This document shows positions 37,636-49,475 of a stretch of DNA of 64,000 nt, one piece after another. Each line of letters begins with the position of its first letter. Within the stretch, counting starts at the first letter, position 1. The stretch spans positions 5,523,990 through 5,587,989 of the forward strand of contig JAKCOZ010000011.1 of assembly GCA_022605955.1 (NCBI GenBank), read 5' to 3'. The stretch comes from Rallus limicola. Taxonomy: Eukaryota > Chordata > Aves > Gruiformes > Rallidae. The notes beneath the pieces were generated by a model. It was not told the DNA's origin. It ran no database searches and saw only the letters and a list, made by a program, of their open reading frames with translations. Position numbers and translations under genes: made by a program.

Positions 37636-39472
37636 TTCCTTTGCATTTTGGTCCTGCACCCCACTTACTCATGGTTCCTCTGGGCCATTCAAATCATGGG
37701 AAAAAGTCATATGTATCATAGAATGGGCCACCCAGAACTCTGCCACCACAAGAATATTCCTGTGCAGTAGCTTTATATCATCATCCTCTGCACAGCCCTA
37801 GGCTGTAGCATGATGGCAACAAAGACTTGGATGTTATGGTAAATTCAGATGAGTCCTGGAAGTAGTAAAGTAGCAATCATGTCACTGGGAGTGACATCAT
37901 AAAGGGATCACAGTGTGTATGGGTGGGACCATACCTGGCCAGATCCATCCAGCAGCACTAGGAGCTGGACAGCCAGCTCTTCAGGAGCTCTTCTCCCCAT
38001 CTTCAAGACTAGTCCCAGATCTGCTCTTTCTTTGTGTCTTTTTCATATGACCTAATGCTGATTTTGACTCACTCCTTCCTCTTTTGAATGACAAAAACTC
38101 AATTCTCTTCAGTTAGTTGGGAAATCTGGAACCATGCTGAGAGGTAGCATCACTCCAACAGCACAAGTGAAATTGGTCCTTTGCTTTGATCCTTAACTTT
38201 GGAGCAGGACTAGAATCTTGCAGAACTGAGGCAGGAGAAAAGAGGCTGTGGAGGTGATAGCCACAAATGAAGATGTCATGGGCACAGGGTCATATGGAAT
38301 GGCAAATTCTAGAGGAATCTTATGGACATAGGTGTGAGGGCAGTAAAACTCACCCAGTGCTCCCTCTGATAGAGGCCACTGATTGCATTCTTGCTTGTGT
38401 TGGTGTTGCATGCTTCACTAGAGGAGGGAAAGGGGGACATGTTTTGAGGGGAACTTGTTAAATTTATTTATAGGTAGTCAGAGGAGAGGTTACCAGAGTG
38501 GGAGACAAGAAAGCAAGGTAGTTTAACTACCTCTGGGGAAAGAGCTGAAGTATATACTGATGCCCTTTACTCAAATGGTTTAACCTAGTGGTGCTGACAC
38601 CACGGAGTCTCCAGACACTGGGTATACAAACACTAGCTGCAGGACTGAAGCTCCGAGGGGCACCCCCTCTGTTCCCTCTTCCAGTTTCTCCACAAAGGCA
38701 GGAATACAGCAGACCAGGGGTGTGACACCCAAGCAATATCCCGTGCAGACAGACTGTGGAGTAAGGTTCAAGGGCGCAACCATCTGGCACTACAGATGAA
38801 CTCAATAGTACTGCTCCGGCTTCGCTACTGCCGGCTGTGTGATACACATCAAGTCACTTCTTCTTTCTGCCTCTGAGTTATCCACTGAGATCATACATTT
38901 TTCAAGGTCTGACTGATCTCTTACTATTTCTGCTCAGTGTCTGCTAACAATGCAGCACCAGTATCAGCTTGTGCCTCTCAGCACCATTGTGATACAACAA
39001 TAGTTGTTAAGAAGGAGGCCAATTTTCTTTCATGTTACTATTTGGCTAATTTTACTCTTAGTAATTTCTAAATGGACCCACGCTGGGAATTCAGAAATTC
39101 CAGGGTTACAACTTATTATTTAGAGAGATTTGAAAGAGAAAAATATCTAAGAGATTGGATCCTATTAAAAATATAGTGGAAAATACAAATAGAAATTCAT
39201 GGAGATGCTTCTCTTGGACGGCAAAGAATGGGTTTCCTTGTTCAATCTGTAACACAATGTTTAATGGAGATACAAGACAGAAAGATTTGGGAAACAAAGG
39301 TGCAACAGAGACTTGATAACACAGATCTTATTAGGTAGAGTGGGAAAGACAAAACTTCTTTTTGCAGTGGTGGTACCAACAGTACTTATAAAACAAACCT
39401 GTTAAGAACAGCATTCAGAACAGCTGCCTGCCTGGCAACTACTATTATAACAACCCACTGCTCAGGCAACTT
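37636..39472. other. Intergenic, nothing recognised
   Basis: No supported gene. A 106-codon minus-strand open frame (38847-38527) has no splice or homology support. Confidence 0.5.
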
Positions 39473-40305
39473 CACAGAATTATAGAATATGTTAAGTTGG
39501 AAGGGACCTTTAAAGGCCATCTAGTCCAACCACCCTGCTGTAAGCAGGAACATCTTCATTAGATCAGGCAACTCAGAGCCCCATGAAGCCTGACATTGAA
39601 TGTCTCCAGGGATGGGGCCTCCACTACCTCTCTGGGCAACCTGTGCCAGTGATCTACCACTCTCATATTGAAGATTTTTTTTCCTAATATCCAACCTAAA
39701 TGTCACCTTTTTGAGTTTAAAACCATCACCCCTTGTCCTATTGCTACATGCCATTGGGAACAGTTCTCCCCCAACTTACAAGCACTTTTCATGTATTGAA
39801 AGGCCACTATAAGGTGCCCCTGGAGCCTTCTTTTCTCCTAGCTGAATAATCCCAACTCTCTCAGCCTGTCTTCATAGGAGAGACACTCCAGCCCTTTGAT
39901 CATTTTTGTGGTCTCCTCTGGATACCCTCCAACAGGTCCATGTCCTTCTTGTGTTGAGGGCTCCAGAGCTGGACACAGCACTCCAGGTGAGGTCTCACCA
40001 GAGCAGAGCAGAGGTGCAGAATTCCCCCTTGATCTGCTGGCCACACATCTGGTGATACAGCCCAGGATGGGGTTGTCCTTCTGGGCTGCAGATGCACATT
40101 GGTGGCTCATGTCCAGCTTCTCATCCATGAGTACTCCCAAGTCCTTTTCTTCAGGGATGCTTTTCAGCACATCATCTCCTAACATGTATGGATAACAATG
40201 ATTGTCCCAACCGAGGTGCAGGACCCTGCACTTGGCTTTGTTGAACCTCATGAAGTTCACCTGGGCCCACTTCTCCAGCCTGTCTAGGTCCCTCTGAATC
40301 CTAAC
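39473..40305 (-). mobile_element. CR1: CR1 LINE copy, about 0.83 kb
   Basis: A reverse copy from TCACAGAATTATAGAATATG to CATGAAGTTCACCTGGGCCC and TCCAGCCTGTCTAGGTCCCT. Its minus strand keeps a 140-codon remnant of the ORF2 C-terminus (40260-39838), including [10 protein letters not shown] and [13 protein letters not shown] motifs. Confidence 0.95.
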
Positions 40306-40723
40306 TTCATGTGAAAGATATTGCTTGGCTGAGTTTAAAAGTCCTGAGCAGAATGGGTGTCACCAGAAGCCTCCTGTCAAAACCCTCTGTCACTTTTGAA
40401 GTGTCAATCAAACTTGCAAAATCTTGCTTAGGTCTCTCTTTCAGCCTTCAAATTATATTTATTTGAGAAAAGTCATAGCTGTTCTGCCTTGACTTCCTTT
40501 CCATGGCCTTTTGACCCTTTAGACCAAACAGTGTTTACCCCTCACTATACAAAACTTCCAAGCTTCAAGCTGGCTGTAGATATGGCACAGAGTAGGACTA
40601 TGAGGCAAAGATGGGAAACTGTGGTAGTACTTTCTTGATATTGTTAGATATTAGACACCAGCAACTTAACTGCTTGAGTTTTCCAAGCTGGCTGAACTGT
40701 ACCTATGTTGCTTTCAGAAAGCA

Positions 40724-40797
40724 TATCCAACACCTCTGCACTGTAAGGTGCTTTAGGCTTTATCCAACACCTCTGCATGTGAAGGTGCTTTAGGTTT
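40724..40797 (+). repeat. Tandem duplication, two 37-bp units
   Basis: The units 40724-40760 and 40761-40797 both begin TATCCAACACCTCTGCA and end GGTGCTTTAGG(C/T)TT. A few substitutions separate them. Confidence 0.95.
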
Positions 40798-41357
40798 TAC
40801 TTCCTGGCGCTTCATTCCCTTTTCATGGTAGTGTGAAATGCCCTTCACAAAGATATGAGAGATCATCTAAGTGTTATTTACTTGCTGTCAGGTGTGCTGC
40901 TCATTGCTCTTGAATCTTGACAGGAAACCAAAGTGGGATCAGGAGGTAAATGAGTGGATTTTCCCCGGTTTTGCACAGAGAAACCTTCATATATGTCCTC
41001 CGTGCTTGGCCAGTGCTCATATTGAGTTTTCCCTCTGATTACCTTCCAAGAGCCACTCTAACAGTGAAAAACGAGTAAGATGACAAAAGGCCTCAGAAAA
41101 GCTATGAATCACTGCAGCTTTCTACATCTCTAGGTACCTCTGCTGCTTAAACAATCTGCTGTACGTCAGAGAAAATAACTGTCTCACTTTTAAGACACTG
41201 GTTCAGATTATTCTGCAATAGACCACGCTTAAAAACAGCAACAGCAATTGTGAGTACTTTCTGCACTCAATTACTCTGAAAAAACCAGAGAGGAACCTTG
41301 CTTTGGGAAAAAAACCAACCCAACAAACAAAAACCTCCAAAAAACAAACCCAAAAAC

Positions 41358-41490
41358 CAGTCCTGTGGTGAGGACCCTGGGGAGCCCTGGGTTCAATTCC
41401 TTGCCTCACCACTGTCTTCTGTCTGCTTTTGGCAAACAATTAAATCTTTCTGTGCCTTAATGCCCCCCCCCCCCCCCCCCCAATTAAACT
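41358..41490 (+). mobile_element. Ancient MIR-like (tRNA-derived CORE) SINE
   Basis: It shows the B-box-like GCCCTGGGTTCAATTCC, then TGCCTCACCACTGTCTTCTG, an AATTAAATCTTTCTGTGCCTTA core and a C-rich end. This is the amniote MIR order: tRNA B box, splice-like CORE, and CTCTGTGCCTCAGTTTCCC. It is diverged but ordered correctly. Confidence 0.6.
41463..41482 (+). repeat. Poly-C run of 20
   Basis: Twenty consecutive C, within the 3' part of the MIR-like SINE. It is prone to sequencing error. Confidence 0.95.
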
Positions 41491-42157
41491 ATAGATGTTA
41501 ATTAAGCTTTCTTCTTTTTTATGTCCTTTAAGTGGCTAGCACAGGGCCGTGTCAGAGTTCTGGCCTGTGCTAAACTGCATTTCCTCAAGGCAATGCTTGG
41601 GGTAATGCAGATTAGGGGCCAAGAGGACACCAGTGAGCCAGGGACCATTCCTGGCAGACAGCTTCCCTCCTGTGTTGGGAGGGAAAAAGGTTCAGGCAGT
41701 AGATTTGAGCTGTGCTACACCACCTGCCCTGTTCCTCACATAAGCACAGAGATTGGAGGTGAATGGGGCTTGTCTGGGGCTTGCTGAACTCACACCAGTG
41801 TACACTGGGGCAAAGGTTTTGGCTTATCTGGAAGCAGAGATGCTTGTCACTTGGAAAATCCCTCCCCCAGAGCATTTTCAATTCAGTCTGTGTTGTAAAC
41901 ATGTTTGATTGTTTGTAGGCTCCATTTCCTCATTAGGAGAGAATCTCTGTATTCATGCAGAAGGGAAAATTCTAGGCCATCTCTATCCATTATGGTTATT
42001 TAGAAAAACTCTGACAGCATGAACACAACAGGCACAAAAAACATGAGGTAAGTAAAGAGCGATAATTATGATGCTTTTTTTCACTCATCCTTTCCATGAT
42101 ACTGACTTGTGACCACTTTAATGCATGGAGTTGACAGGATAATATTAATCTGGGTTT

Positions 42158-42331
42158 GCCTGTAAATGAATATATTAAAATACTTGTCTGTCACATGTAT
42201 TTAAACAGATTTCATAACCCTAACTTTAGAAGCAAAATTTATTTATTAGCTTGCAACTGAATATATTAAAATCTGTCACACGTACTTAAATGGATTTTAT
42301 CTCCCAAACATTAGAACAGAAATTATTTCAG
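42158..42331 (+). repeat. Imperfect direct duplication (about 85 bp twice)
   Basis: GAATATATTAAAATACTTGT is followed by CTGTCACATGTATTTAAA in the first copy. The second has CTGAATATATTAAAATCTGT and CACACGTACTTAAATGGATT. Both end with a TTAGAA..AAATTTATTT-like stretch. Confidence 0.75.
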
Positions 42332-44006
42332 CTAAATATAACCATTTAAGCATTTCAGATGTAGCTTAAACTGGTCATCCAGACTTCTAGAGTCAATAGT
42401 TAACGACAGGCACTCTTGGTGAAGAAATACATCACTTTATCTGAATTAGGTTGGTTGCCATTTGGAAGTGCCTTTTGACATGACACTGAGCCCAAAGAGG
42501 TGTCTTAAACAAACCAACTGGTTTGAGGGGTCTAGACTTGTTTGAACTGGATCTTGTCCCAACAGACTTATTCTAGGCAACACAAGAAGCAAAGGATGGT
42601 ATCTTAAATCTTGAGTTAAACTTTGCGTATATTCTCCTTGTTTCCATTACTACCAAAATCTGAAATTCCACAGCCCATGTAGAGCCATGAATCCTGCTTA
42701 CTCTTTAAAATGAAAAAGAATTTTATTCATCCAACTTTAAGGTCATTTTCCAATGGCTTTAAATGAAGTTTCTTCCTGTAGAAACACAGTAAGGACAAAT
42801 GATGTTATTAGCCTTTGAGTGATCCCTGTTTTCCTATGAAAGTCATATTACACTGTCCTGAACAACAGAGGGAACAGGAGTTTTACAATTTGTTGTTGCA
42901 GAAAAGTGCTGGTACCTGTAAGGCTCTGTTAGTAAGGCAACAGCATGTCCTCTAAAGCATTCTGCAAGCACAAAAGAGTAGTCTTTCCCAGAAACTGGAA
43001 AGGATGATTGGAGCAGTGGGGTGAGTAAAAGTATAACTATTGCAAAAACACCCACAATGCCACAAAAATAAGTCAAACCCTTAAACTCTCACATTTTCTC
43101 TCCAAAGTCTTCACTTGCCCCAAAAGCTAGAATGTCCTTTCATATTACTTACTCTTGATTAATGAAGTTTCAGGCTTCAGTAACAGAGTTGAATAATGTA
43201 TTTCCTCTTACTAGTTCTCCCTCATGTAAACAATGTGTTTGGCAGAGAGGAAGAACATACAGCTTGATCCCAAAAGGTTTTGTCTGCCTTGAATTCTTAC
43301 CAAAGGTGCTTTCAGTCCCCTCATCACCATGGCTAGTTTAATCCACCAGACTTGCTACTGAGATGTAGACTTCAAAATGGTCAAATGATGGAAGAACAGA
43401 GAATCTACATCAGAGATACAGTTAACAATGGGTTCACATTCCGGTTACAGTCCTGGCACACCTGACAGCACTGAGACATATAGAACATCATCCCATCTCC
43501 CTTCAGCTGGAGGTGGCCTGCCTTTCATAGATCATAATGAGAACCTAAGTAATTGGTTTAAGAAAGACTCCCTAACTTGCTCCTGCCCCTGGTAAGCCAG
43601 CTGACTGGACTGCTGGGGGTCTTAGAAGAAGACAGTAACACTCCTTGGATGGGGAGGCTCCTTTTTGTAAACTACAGATGAGTGGTAGCCTTGGAATAGA
43701 TGGACACATGGAGTAAGTACTGTTTGCTGTGATAAGGAAGCCTGTGGACCTAATGAGAGGAGAGTCAGGTACTAAGAGAAGGGATTGCTGTGCTAACATA
43801 TGCTGTCAGGATAGTATTTACACAGCCTTTAGGACTGAATGAAACCCACAGATTAGCCCTATGACTCACTTTGTTCTGCCAGCTCTGCTGTGAGAGTGGT
43901 GACCTTTGGCAAAACATTAATAACAGAAAACAGAAGAATGATGTTATCTTAAATTGTGGCACCCAACTGCTAAACTAATGTATGCTGAAACCTCCAGGGT
44001 TTGCAA

Positions 44007-44052
44007 AGCCCACTGAAGCCAGTGGAAATATTCCCACTGACCTCAGTGGGCT
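44007..44052. repeat. Palindromic element in an old repeat
   Basis: AGCCCACTGA (44007-44016) and TCAGTGGGCT (44043-44052) are perfect reverse complements around an inner CAGTGG/CCCACTG pair. The pattern resembles the CCCATTGAAGTCAATGGG-type element common in sauropsid genomes. Confidence 0.8.
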
Positions 44053-46387
44053 GTGAATCATTCTCAAGTGGAAATCCAGCTCCAGTTCCAGTGGCTATTC
44101 TCATCTCCATGCAGATTAGCCTTGGGCTAGATCCCATATCAGTGTTTGTTGGGTGATAAAGCTATTTGGTGCTGATAAGGTGAAGCATACCCTCATTATA
44201 CTCTGAACTGGGTATGGAAGGAGTTCATCTAATCCCATGAGACATCCACAACTAAACTAATCACCCTCTGCTCCTCTGGTACTTAGTGGAGAGAAGTCAG
44301 TGTTTCATCTGCAACTCATCACTCCAAAATGGACATCTAAAATAGGTCAGATGACTCACACTCTAAATGCTTGTTTCTTCCCATTGACAATAAAGGGAGC
44401 CTGGGGTGATTTTCTCAGATTCAGACATTGACATGTGGTTGGAGGAATTTCACTCCAAGCATCTTCATTAGACAAGCTTCAAAAATATTGTGTTTTCATA
44501 TGATTGCAAAACCAAATGGCTAAGTCAACACAAGACCCTGGTAAAGACAGGTTCAGGTAATCCCAGTCATTTTTGGATTGTCTAGCTTTAACTACAGGAC
44601 TTTGCCTCATTAGGATTTTATATTAACAGCTTAAAAATATACCGAGATTTTTCAGTGACAAGGTAACCTTTGATGTTCACTGCTCTGCTTACATGCTCTG
44701 GATGATGTGTACAAAATTGTCTCAGGTATATTCTAAATATAGTCATATTAAATAGACAAAAGGCTTCAAATTATTGCAATTACTTTGGTCTCAGAAAGGT
44801 CCCATCCCACTGCTGAACAACATAGGGCAAAATTAAAACCTAAGCATACGTGTCTACAATAGACTCTAGGCTCCCATCCTAGTCACCAGAGGGCCAGTCA
44901 ATACAGGCAATAGAGACTGGAAAGTGATTCACCTGCCTAAATATAGGGATCTACCTTAAATTGACCTGGACCACTTTCTACACTCAGTTGGTTGTAGGAA
45001 ATCCCTCTCCAAAGCAGGAATTGGGGCACCTACTCCAATGTAGTGTCTACAGAAAGAAGATACCTAAAATGAAGTAGGTAACTGTAGATTTATCCCATCC
45101 ACAGTACTGGAAGCTGCCCCCTTGGTTGCTCAATAATAACAGCCTTATCTGGACCATATCCTGACAGGATTCAGTGCGATGAGATGTGTCACATCCAGGA
45201 GCGCTACAGCTGTTATGCCAGGAGCTAATAAACTAATACAAAGATAAAGAGTCAAAAATAAGCTTTGATGTTTCCTGTGTATGTACATCTGTAAATATGT
45301 AGGGTTTTAGAGCAGTGCTTTTCTAAATGGGCAGGAAAGTTTTTATATTTGTGGTTTTGTTCTCACTGAGAATGAAAATACAGTGTGATGCTCTGACATT
45401 TGCTCTGAAATGGGAATGCTGAGTTACAGACAGCTCAAGTGAATTCGATAAGGCCCAGCAAAGATGAAGTGTATAACTTTAGCACAACCAAAACCATCGA
45501 CAAGGGGACATGTTCAGGATGACTGCCAGTCTTTGTTGTGTCAGCCTGATCCCCTCCCACCAGATGTTTCTCAGATGAGAGTCCAGACACACCAACATAA
45601 AGCTTCTCACGAAATTACCCAAAACATAATAGTCCTTGCCTATTTGTAAAGTTCTGTTCAGAAACACAGCTTCTAACTTGGCACTTCTCCTTGAAATATT
45701 CACGACTGTCAGCAGCTATTAAAAACCAGAATAACAATGGCTATTTCCATAATAGCTCTATTTTGAAATCTCAGAGAGCTTTGTGAATTTAACAGACTTA
45801 TCTGAGATATACGGGCTTGTATCATATGCTAGGGAAGCTCGACTGTTAGCAGCTCCCTCTGGGATAAGAACTGGACTTCTGTTCTCAAAAATTCTACAAA
45901 GAAATACAGGTAAAGTATGAATACAGATTTCTGAAAATTGAGCCTGATTTGGATTTTCAGGGAGGCTGAATATGAATTTTGCTCTCAGAATATGCCCAGA
46001 AACTATACTTTGACCTTTGAAAGAGCGGAATGAGCTCTTTGTAATGAGTGGCAGTAAGCAGGATTTCTCTCTTTTGCACAAAGTTCTGAAGCAATTCAAT
46101 ATCAGGCAAAGGAACTGGTGCAAGGGGATAGTATGGGCAGCAGAGATATCAGTGCAAAAAGCAGTGTTACCTGCTTTTCGTGTTCCTGTTGATGGAGCAC
46201 CAAACATCTGGGACACCTGGACTGTGTTGCAGGTCTTTGTTTAGGCAAGAGTCCTCTGTGGTTTTTTTTCCACCTATAAAATGAGATCTCTCCTTGGTGA
46301 GACATCTTTGATGAGAAGCTTGTCTAGTAGAAATATGGATTGGTTTGAGTGAACTACAGCTATTCCAGGTAACTTTAGAATGCTTAC

Positions 46388-46985
46388 AATTGTAGAATGC
46401 TTTGTGTTGGAGGGGACCTCAAAGCCCATCTAGTTCCTCCCCCTGCCATGAGCAGGGACACCCTCCACCAGTCCAGGGTGCCCAAAGCCTCATCCAACCT
46501 GGCCTTGAACGCTGCCAGGGATGCAGGGGCAGCCACAGCTTGCCTGGGCACCCTCACCACCCATAGTAAAGAATTTCTTCCTAATGTCTAACCTAACGCA
46601 GCCCTCTTTCAGCTTGGAGCCATTGCCTCTTGTCCTGTCCCTGCACTCCCTGGTGAGCAGCCCCTCTCCCACTTGCCTGTAGGACCCCTTTAAGTATCAC
46701 GATGCAGCAATTAGGTCACCCTGGAGCCTTCTCTTCTCCAGGCTGAATTAAGCCCAACTCTTTCAGCCCGTTTTCATAGGAGAGGTGCTCCAGCCCTCTC
46801 ATCATCTTCATGGCCTCCTCTGAACTCACTCCAATGGCTCCATGTCTTTCCTGTACTGCAGCCCCCAGAGCTGGTCCAGGTGGGTGTCTCATAAGAGCAG
46901 AGTAGAGGACAAGCATTACCTCCCTCAACCTGCTGGTCACACTGTCCTTGATAGTAGGGAGAAGTCTGTTAGTTCTGGAATATGC
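46388..46985 (-). mobile_element. CR1: CR1 LINE fragment
   Basis: A reverse copy: TTGGAGGGGACCTCAAAGCC, CCAACCTGGCCTTGAACGCT, CTTCTCTTCTCCAGGCTGAA and GACAAGCATTACCTCCCTCA. Confidence 0.93.
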
Positions 46986-49387
46986 ACTCAATGTCAGTCC
47001 TGAAGCATGTGTTAAATGCAGGTATGGCAAACTGTCCTCTGGAAAAAAAAAAACCCAGGTGCTGTTTTTTACTGCAGGGAATGAAGTATCTTCCTACAGC
47101 ACATCACAGGTTGGAAAAGCACCACAGTGGCACCACAGTTCAGAGAAATCATGTGTGCCAAATAAGTCTCCCCCTTCCTCAGAAAGCTCCTTCAATTCAG
47201 CATTACATGATCTGCATTTTTCAGAGCAATGCTTGCTTGTGGGTCTCATCTGTGCTTAATTGTAACATTGCTGATGCACATATAATGCTCTTTGACTGAT
47301 AAGTCACCCTAGTAATCATCCCACTCTGATGAGAAGTCCATACTGCTTGGTGAAAGCCTCAATCACTTCTAATGTGCTCTGTTACTGTCACTTATGCAAG
47401 ACAAAATGATGAAAAAGAGTATTTTATACTTAAATTAATGGAATTTGCTGAAAGTCAGTCCTGGTACTCCACAACATCCAGGGGGAAACAAATTCTGGGG
47501 AGAATTTTTGTATCATATAAAATGCCCTGTGTGTTTTTCCATTATTAAAAGTAGAACCTAAGCTCTTTTAGGGTGGAATAATTGAAGCTGGAAGGAAAAT
47601 ACAAAAATAGACTAGGAGGGACTTGACATGTTTAGCTGGGGAAAAGATTGCAACCATGAAAAGCTCTGGCTTCTCCTTTTCTGTAATTTTTCATTTTCAA
47701 TCTTGTCAGTGTGAATAATCTGGCTGATTTTTGCCATGATTATGTAGCAGCTACAGAATACATAATTAAATTTAAAAAAAGCTGAAAAAACCTTTATCTA
47801 TTTTGTTTTCAAGTGAGACACTCTTCCCAACTGCAGAAAAGTAACCAGGCTGACTATAATTCCATAAGCCATATCTGATCAGCATAGAGTTTGGGTTTTG
47901 GAGGGAATTTTTAAGAAATCTCTTGGGAAAAAGAAAAAAAAAACATGTTTCAGTTACAATATAGCCAGATAAAGATTCTTTTTTAGTCAGATGAAATATC
48001 CTTTACTCAGCACAGAGCTTTCTTGTCCTGCACATCCCCGTTCAGCCTCTCTCACAGAGGACTTTAGTGGCTACCAGACTAAGTTTGCAGGTAGAATCTT
48101 CTCAGGAAGATATGGAGGTATATTTAGATGGGAGTCATTTAAGCTAGCCTAGAACCCCTTCGCACAAAAATTGGCAAAAAAGGAGAGAATAAAGGTGGAT
48201 TCCATTCTGAGTGGCCTAGTTTTATTTCATTTTTGTAGCAATTCTGCTCTGTTCCAGATTACTTCATTGGTGCTAGATGTTTTCACCTGATTTAGTAAGG
48301 AAATTAATCTTCATTCCCTCTGTTTCTCTGTCTTGCTCTCTCTCTATTCTGGTAAATTGTCCCTGGCCCATGATAACTCCTAAACTGTGCCTGGAAATTG
48401 CTTAGGAGAGGTTTAATTTGCTTGAATCCAATCTAGGCCACTATCTTTTTGACAATATAGATGGATTGAGTTCTACTGCCTTGTGCAGGTGTCTGTCACC
48501 GTTTAATTTGTTGGTGTAGCCAGGCAGAGACAGAGATGTGGATGGATAATTTCCAAATGGCAACTAAGATCTAGCCACCCAGTTTTGGAAGGCAAGAGAA
48601 AGTCACAATAGGACGTGATCAAAACACACCAAAAGGCTTCCAATTAGCAAAAAAGCACATGCAAAAGCCATGTCAAGGATTAGCTAAACAATGAAATAAC
48701 ATCAAGATAAAACCAAGGAGAACACTTGGAGTGATGGCCTTAGCCATCAGGTTCTTTTTATAATGTTTTCAGGTTGGTCATCAATTCTTGCATATTTGAA
48801 GAATTTTTTTCATAAACAAATTAGGTGTGGATTATTTTATCTGGTGGGATGTTTTATTTTAAGTTATTTTAAATCCATTGGGGGAACATCAAACATAAAT
48901 ACAGGAATTTTGTATTGTTATTCATTTCAGCCAACTGAACTGAGCCTGCAGCCAATGTTATCAACAGAGCCTCAAGAGATTAGCTGATCAAATGTAGCAG
49001 GTAGGCTGCATTGCCTAAATGAAAGTGTCAAGCTATTTGAGATGCCCTGATTTATCTTGCCTGGTCTACAGATGCTCTCCCAGAAGGTCTCATTTTCACA
49101 TCGTATCTGTCACATCTGCCAGCCCACACAGATGTCTCACATGCCCTACAGCACCTCAAATGGTTCTAGACACCCATGTTTAGGCAACCAGCCCATGTCT
49201 GTAGTGACTGATCAGCTTAATTACTCCATAGGGTCTACTGTTTATTAGGGGAGCTTAGACATCTGCTGCACATGTAGACACATGCAGTGCAGGTCTCCTA
49301 ATCTGCAGCTCAGACCCATTTTACGGACTCAAGCCAGTTCATGGATGGACTTCTAGCACTGTTTTAAATGTTAAGTAATACAGGAGA
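46986..49387. other. Intergenic, nothing recognised
   Basis: 2.4 kb of AT-rich sequence without repeats that I can name and without a supported gene. Confidence 0.5.
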
Positions 49388-49475
49388 TGACACAGAATCA
49401 TAGTTTTAGTTGAAAAAGACTAAGATCATCATGTCCAATCATTAACCTAGCACACGTCTTCCTAGGGCTGGCTGA
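49388..49475 (-). mobile_element. CR1: Old CR1 3' end
   Basis: A reverse remnant: GACACAGAATCATAGTTTTA, GTTGAAAAAGACTAAGATCA and TGTCCAATCATTAACC. Confidence 0.7.

Larger units (their letters stand above)
41491..46387. other. Intergenic desert, mostly unique sequence
   Basis: 4.9 kb with no CR1 and no supported gene. It contains the imperfect direct repeat near 42.2 kb and the palindrome near 44.0 kb. The 44.8-45.1 kb stretch, with recurring CACCTA/CCTAAA words, may be a very old repeat, but I cannot name it. Confidence 0.5.

Noticed and set aside
38527..38847. 106-codon minus-strand frame
   Set aside because: Its composition gives no domain, signal peptide or splice pattern. It is most likely a chance frame.
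39838..40260. 140-codon minus-strand frame considered as a gene
   Set aside because: It is a remnant of CR1 ORF2 within a reverse CR1.
41378..41410. tRNA-like T-arm (GGGTTCAATTCC)
   Set aside because: No acceptor stem, D arm or anticodon arm precedes it. The context fits a MIR-like SINE.
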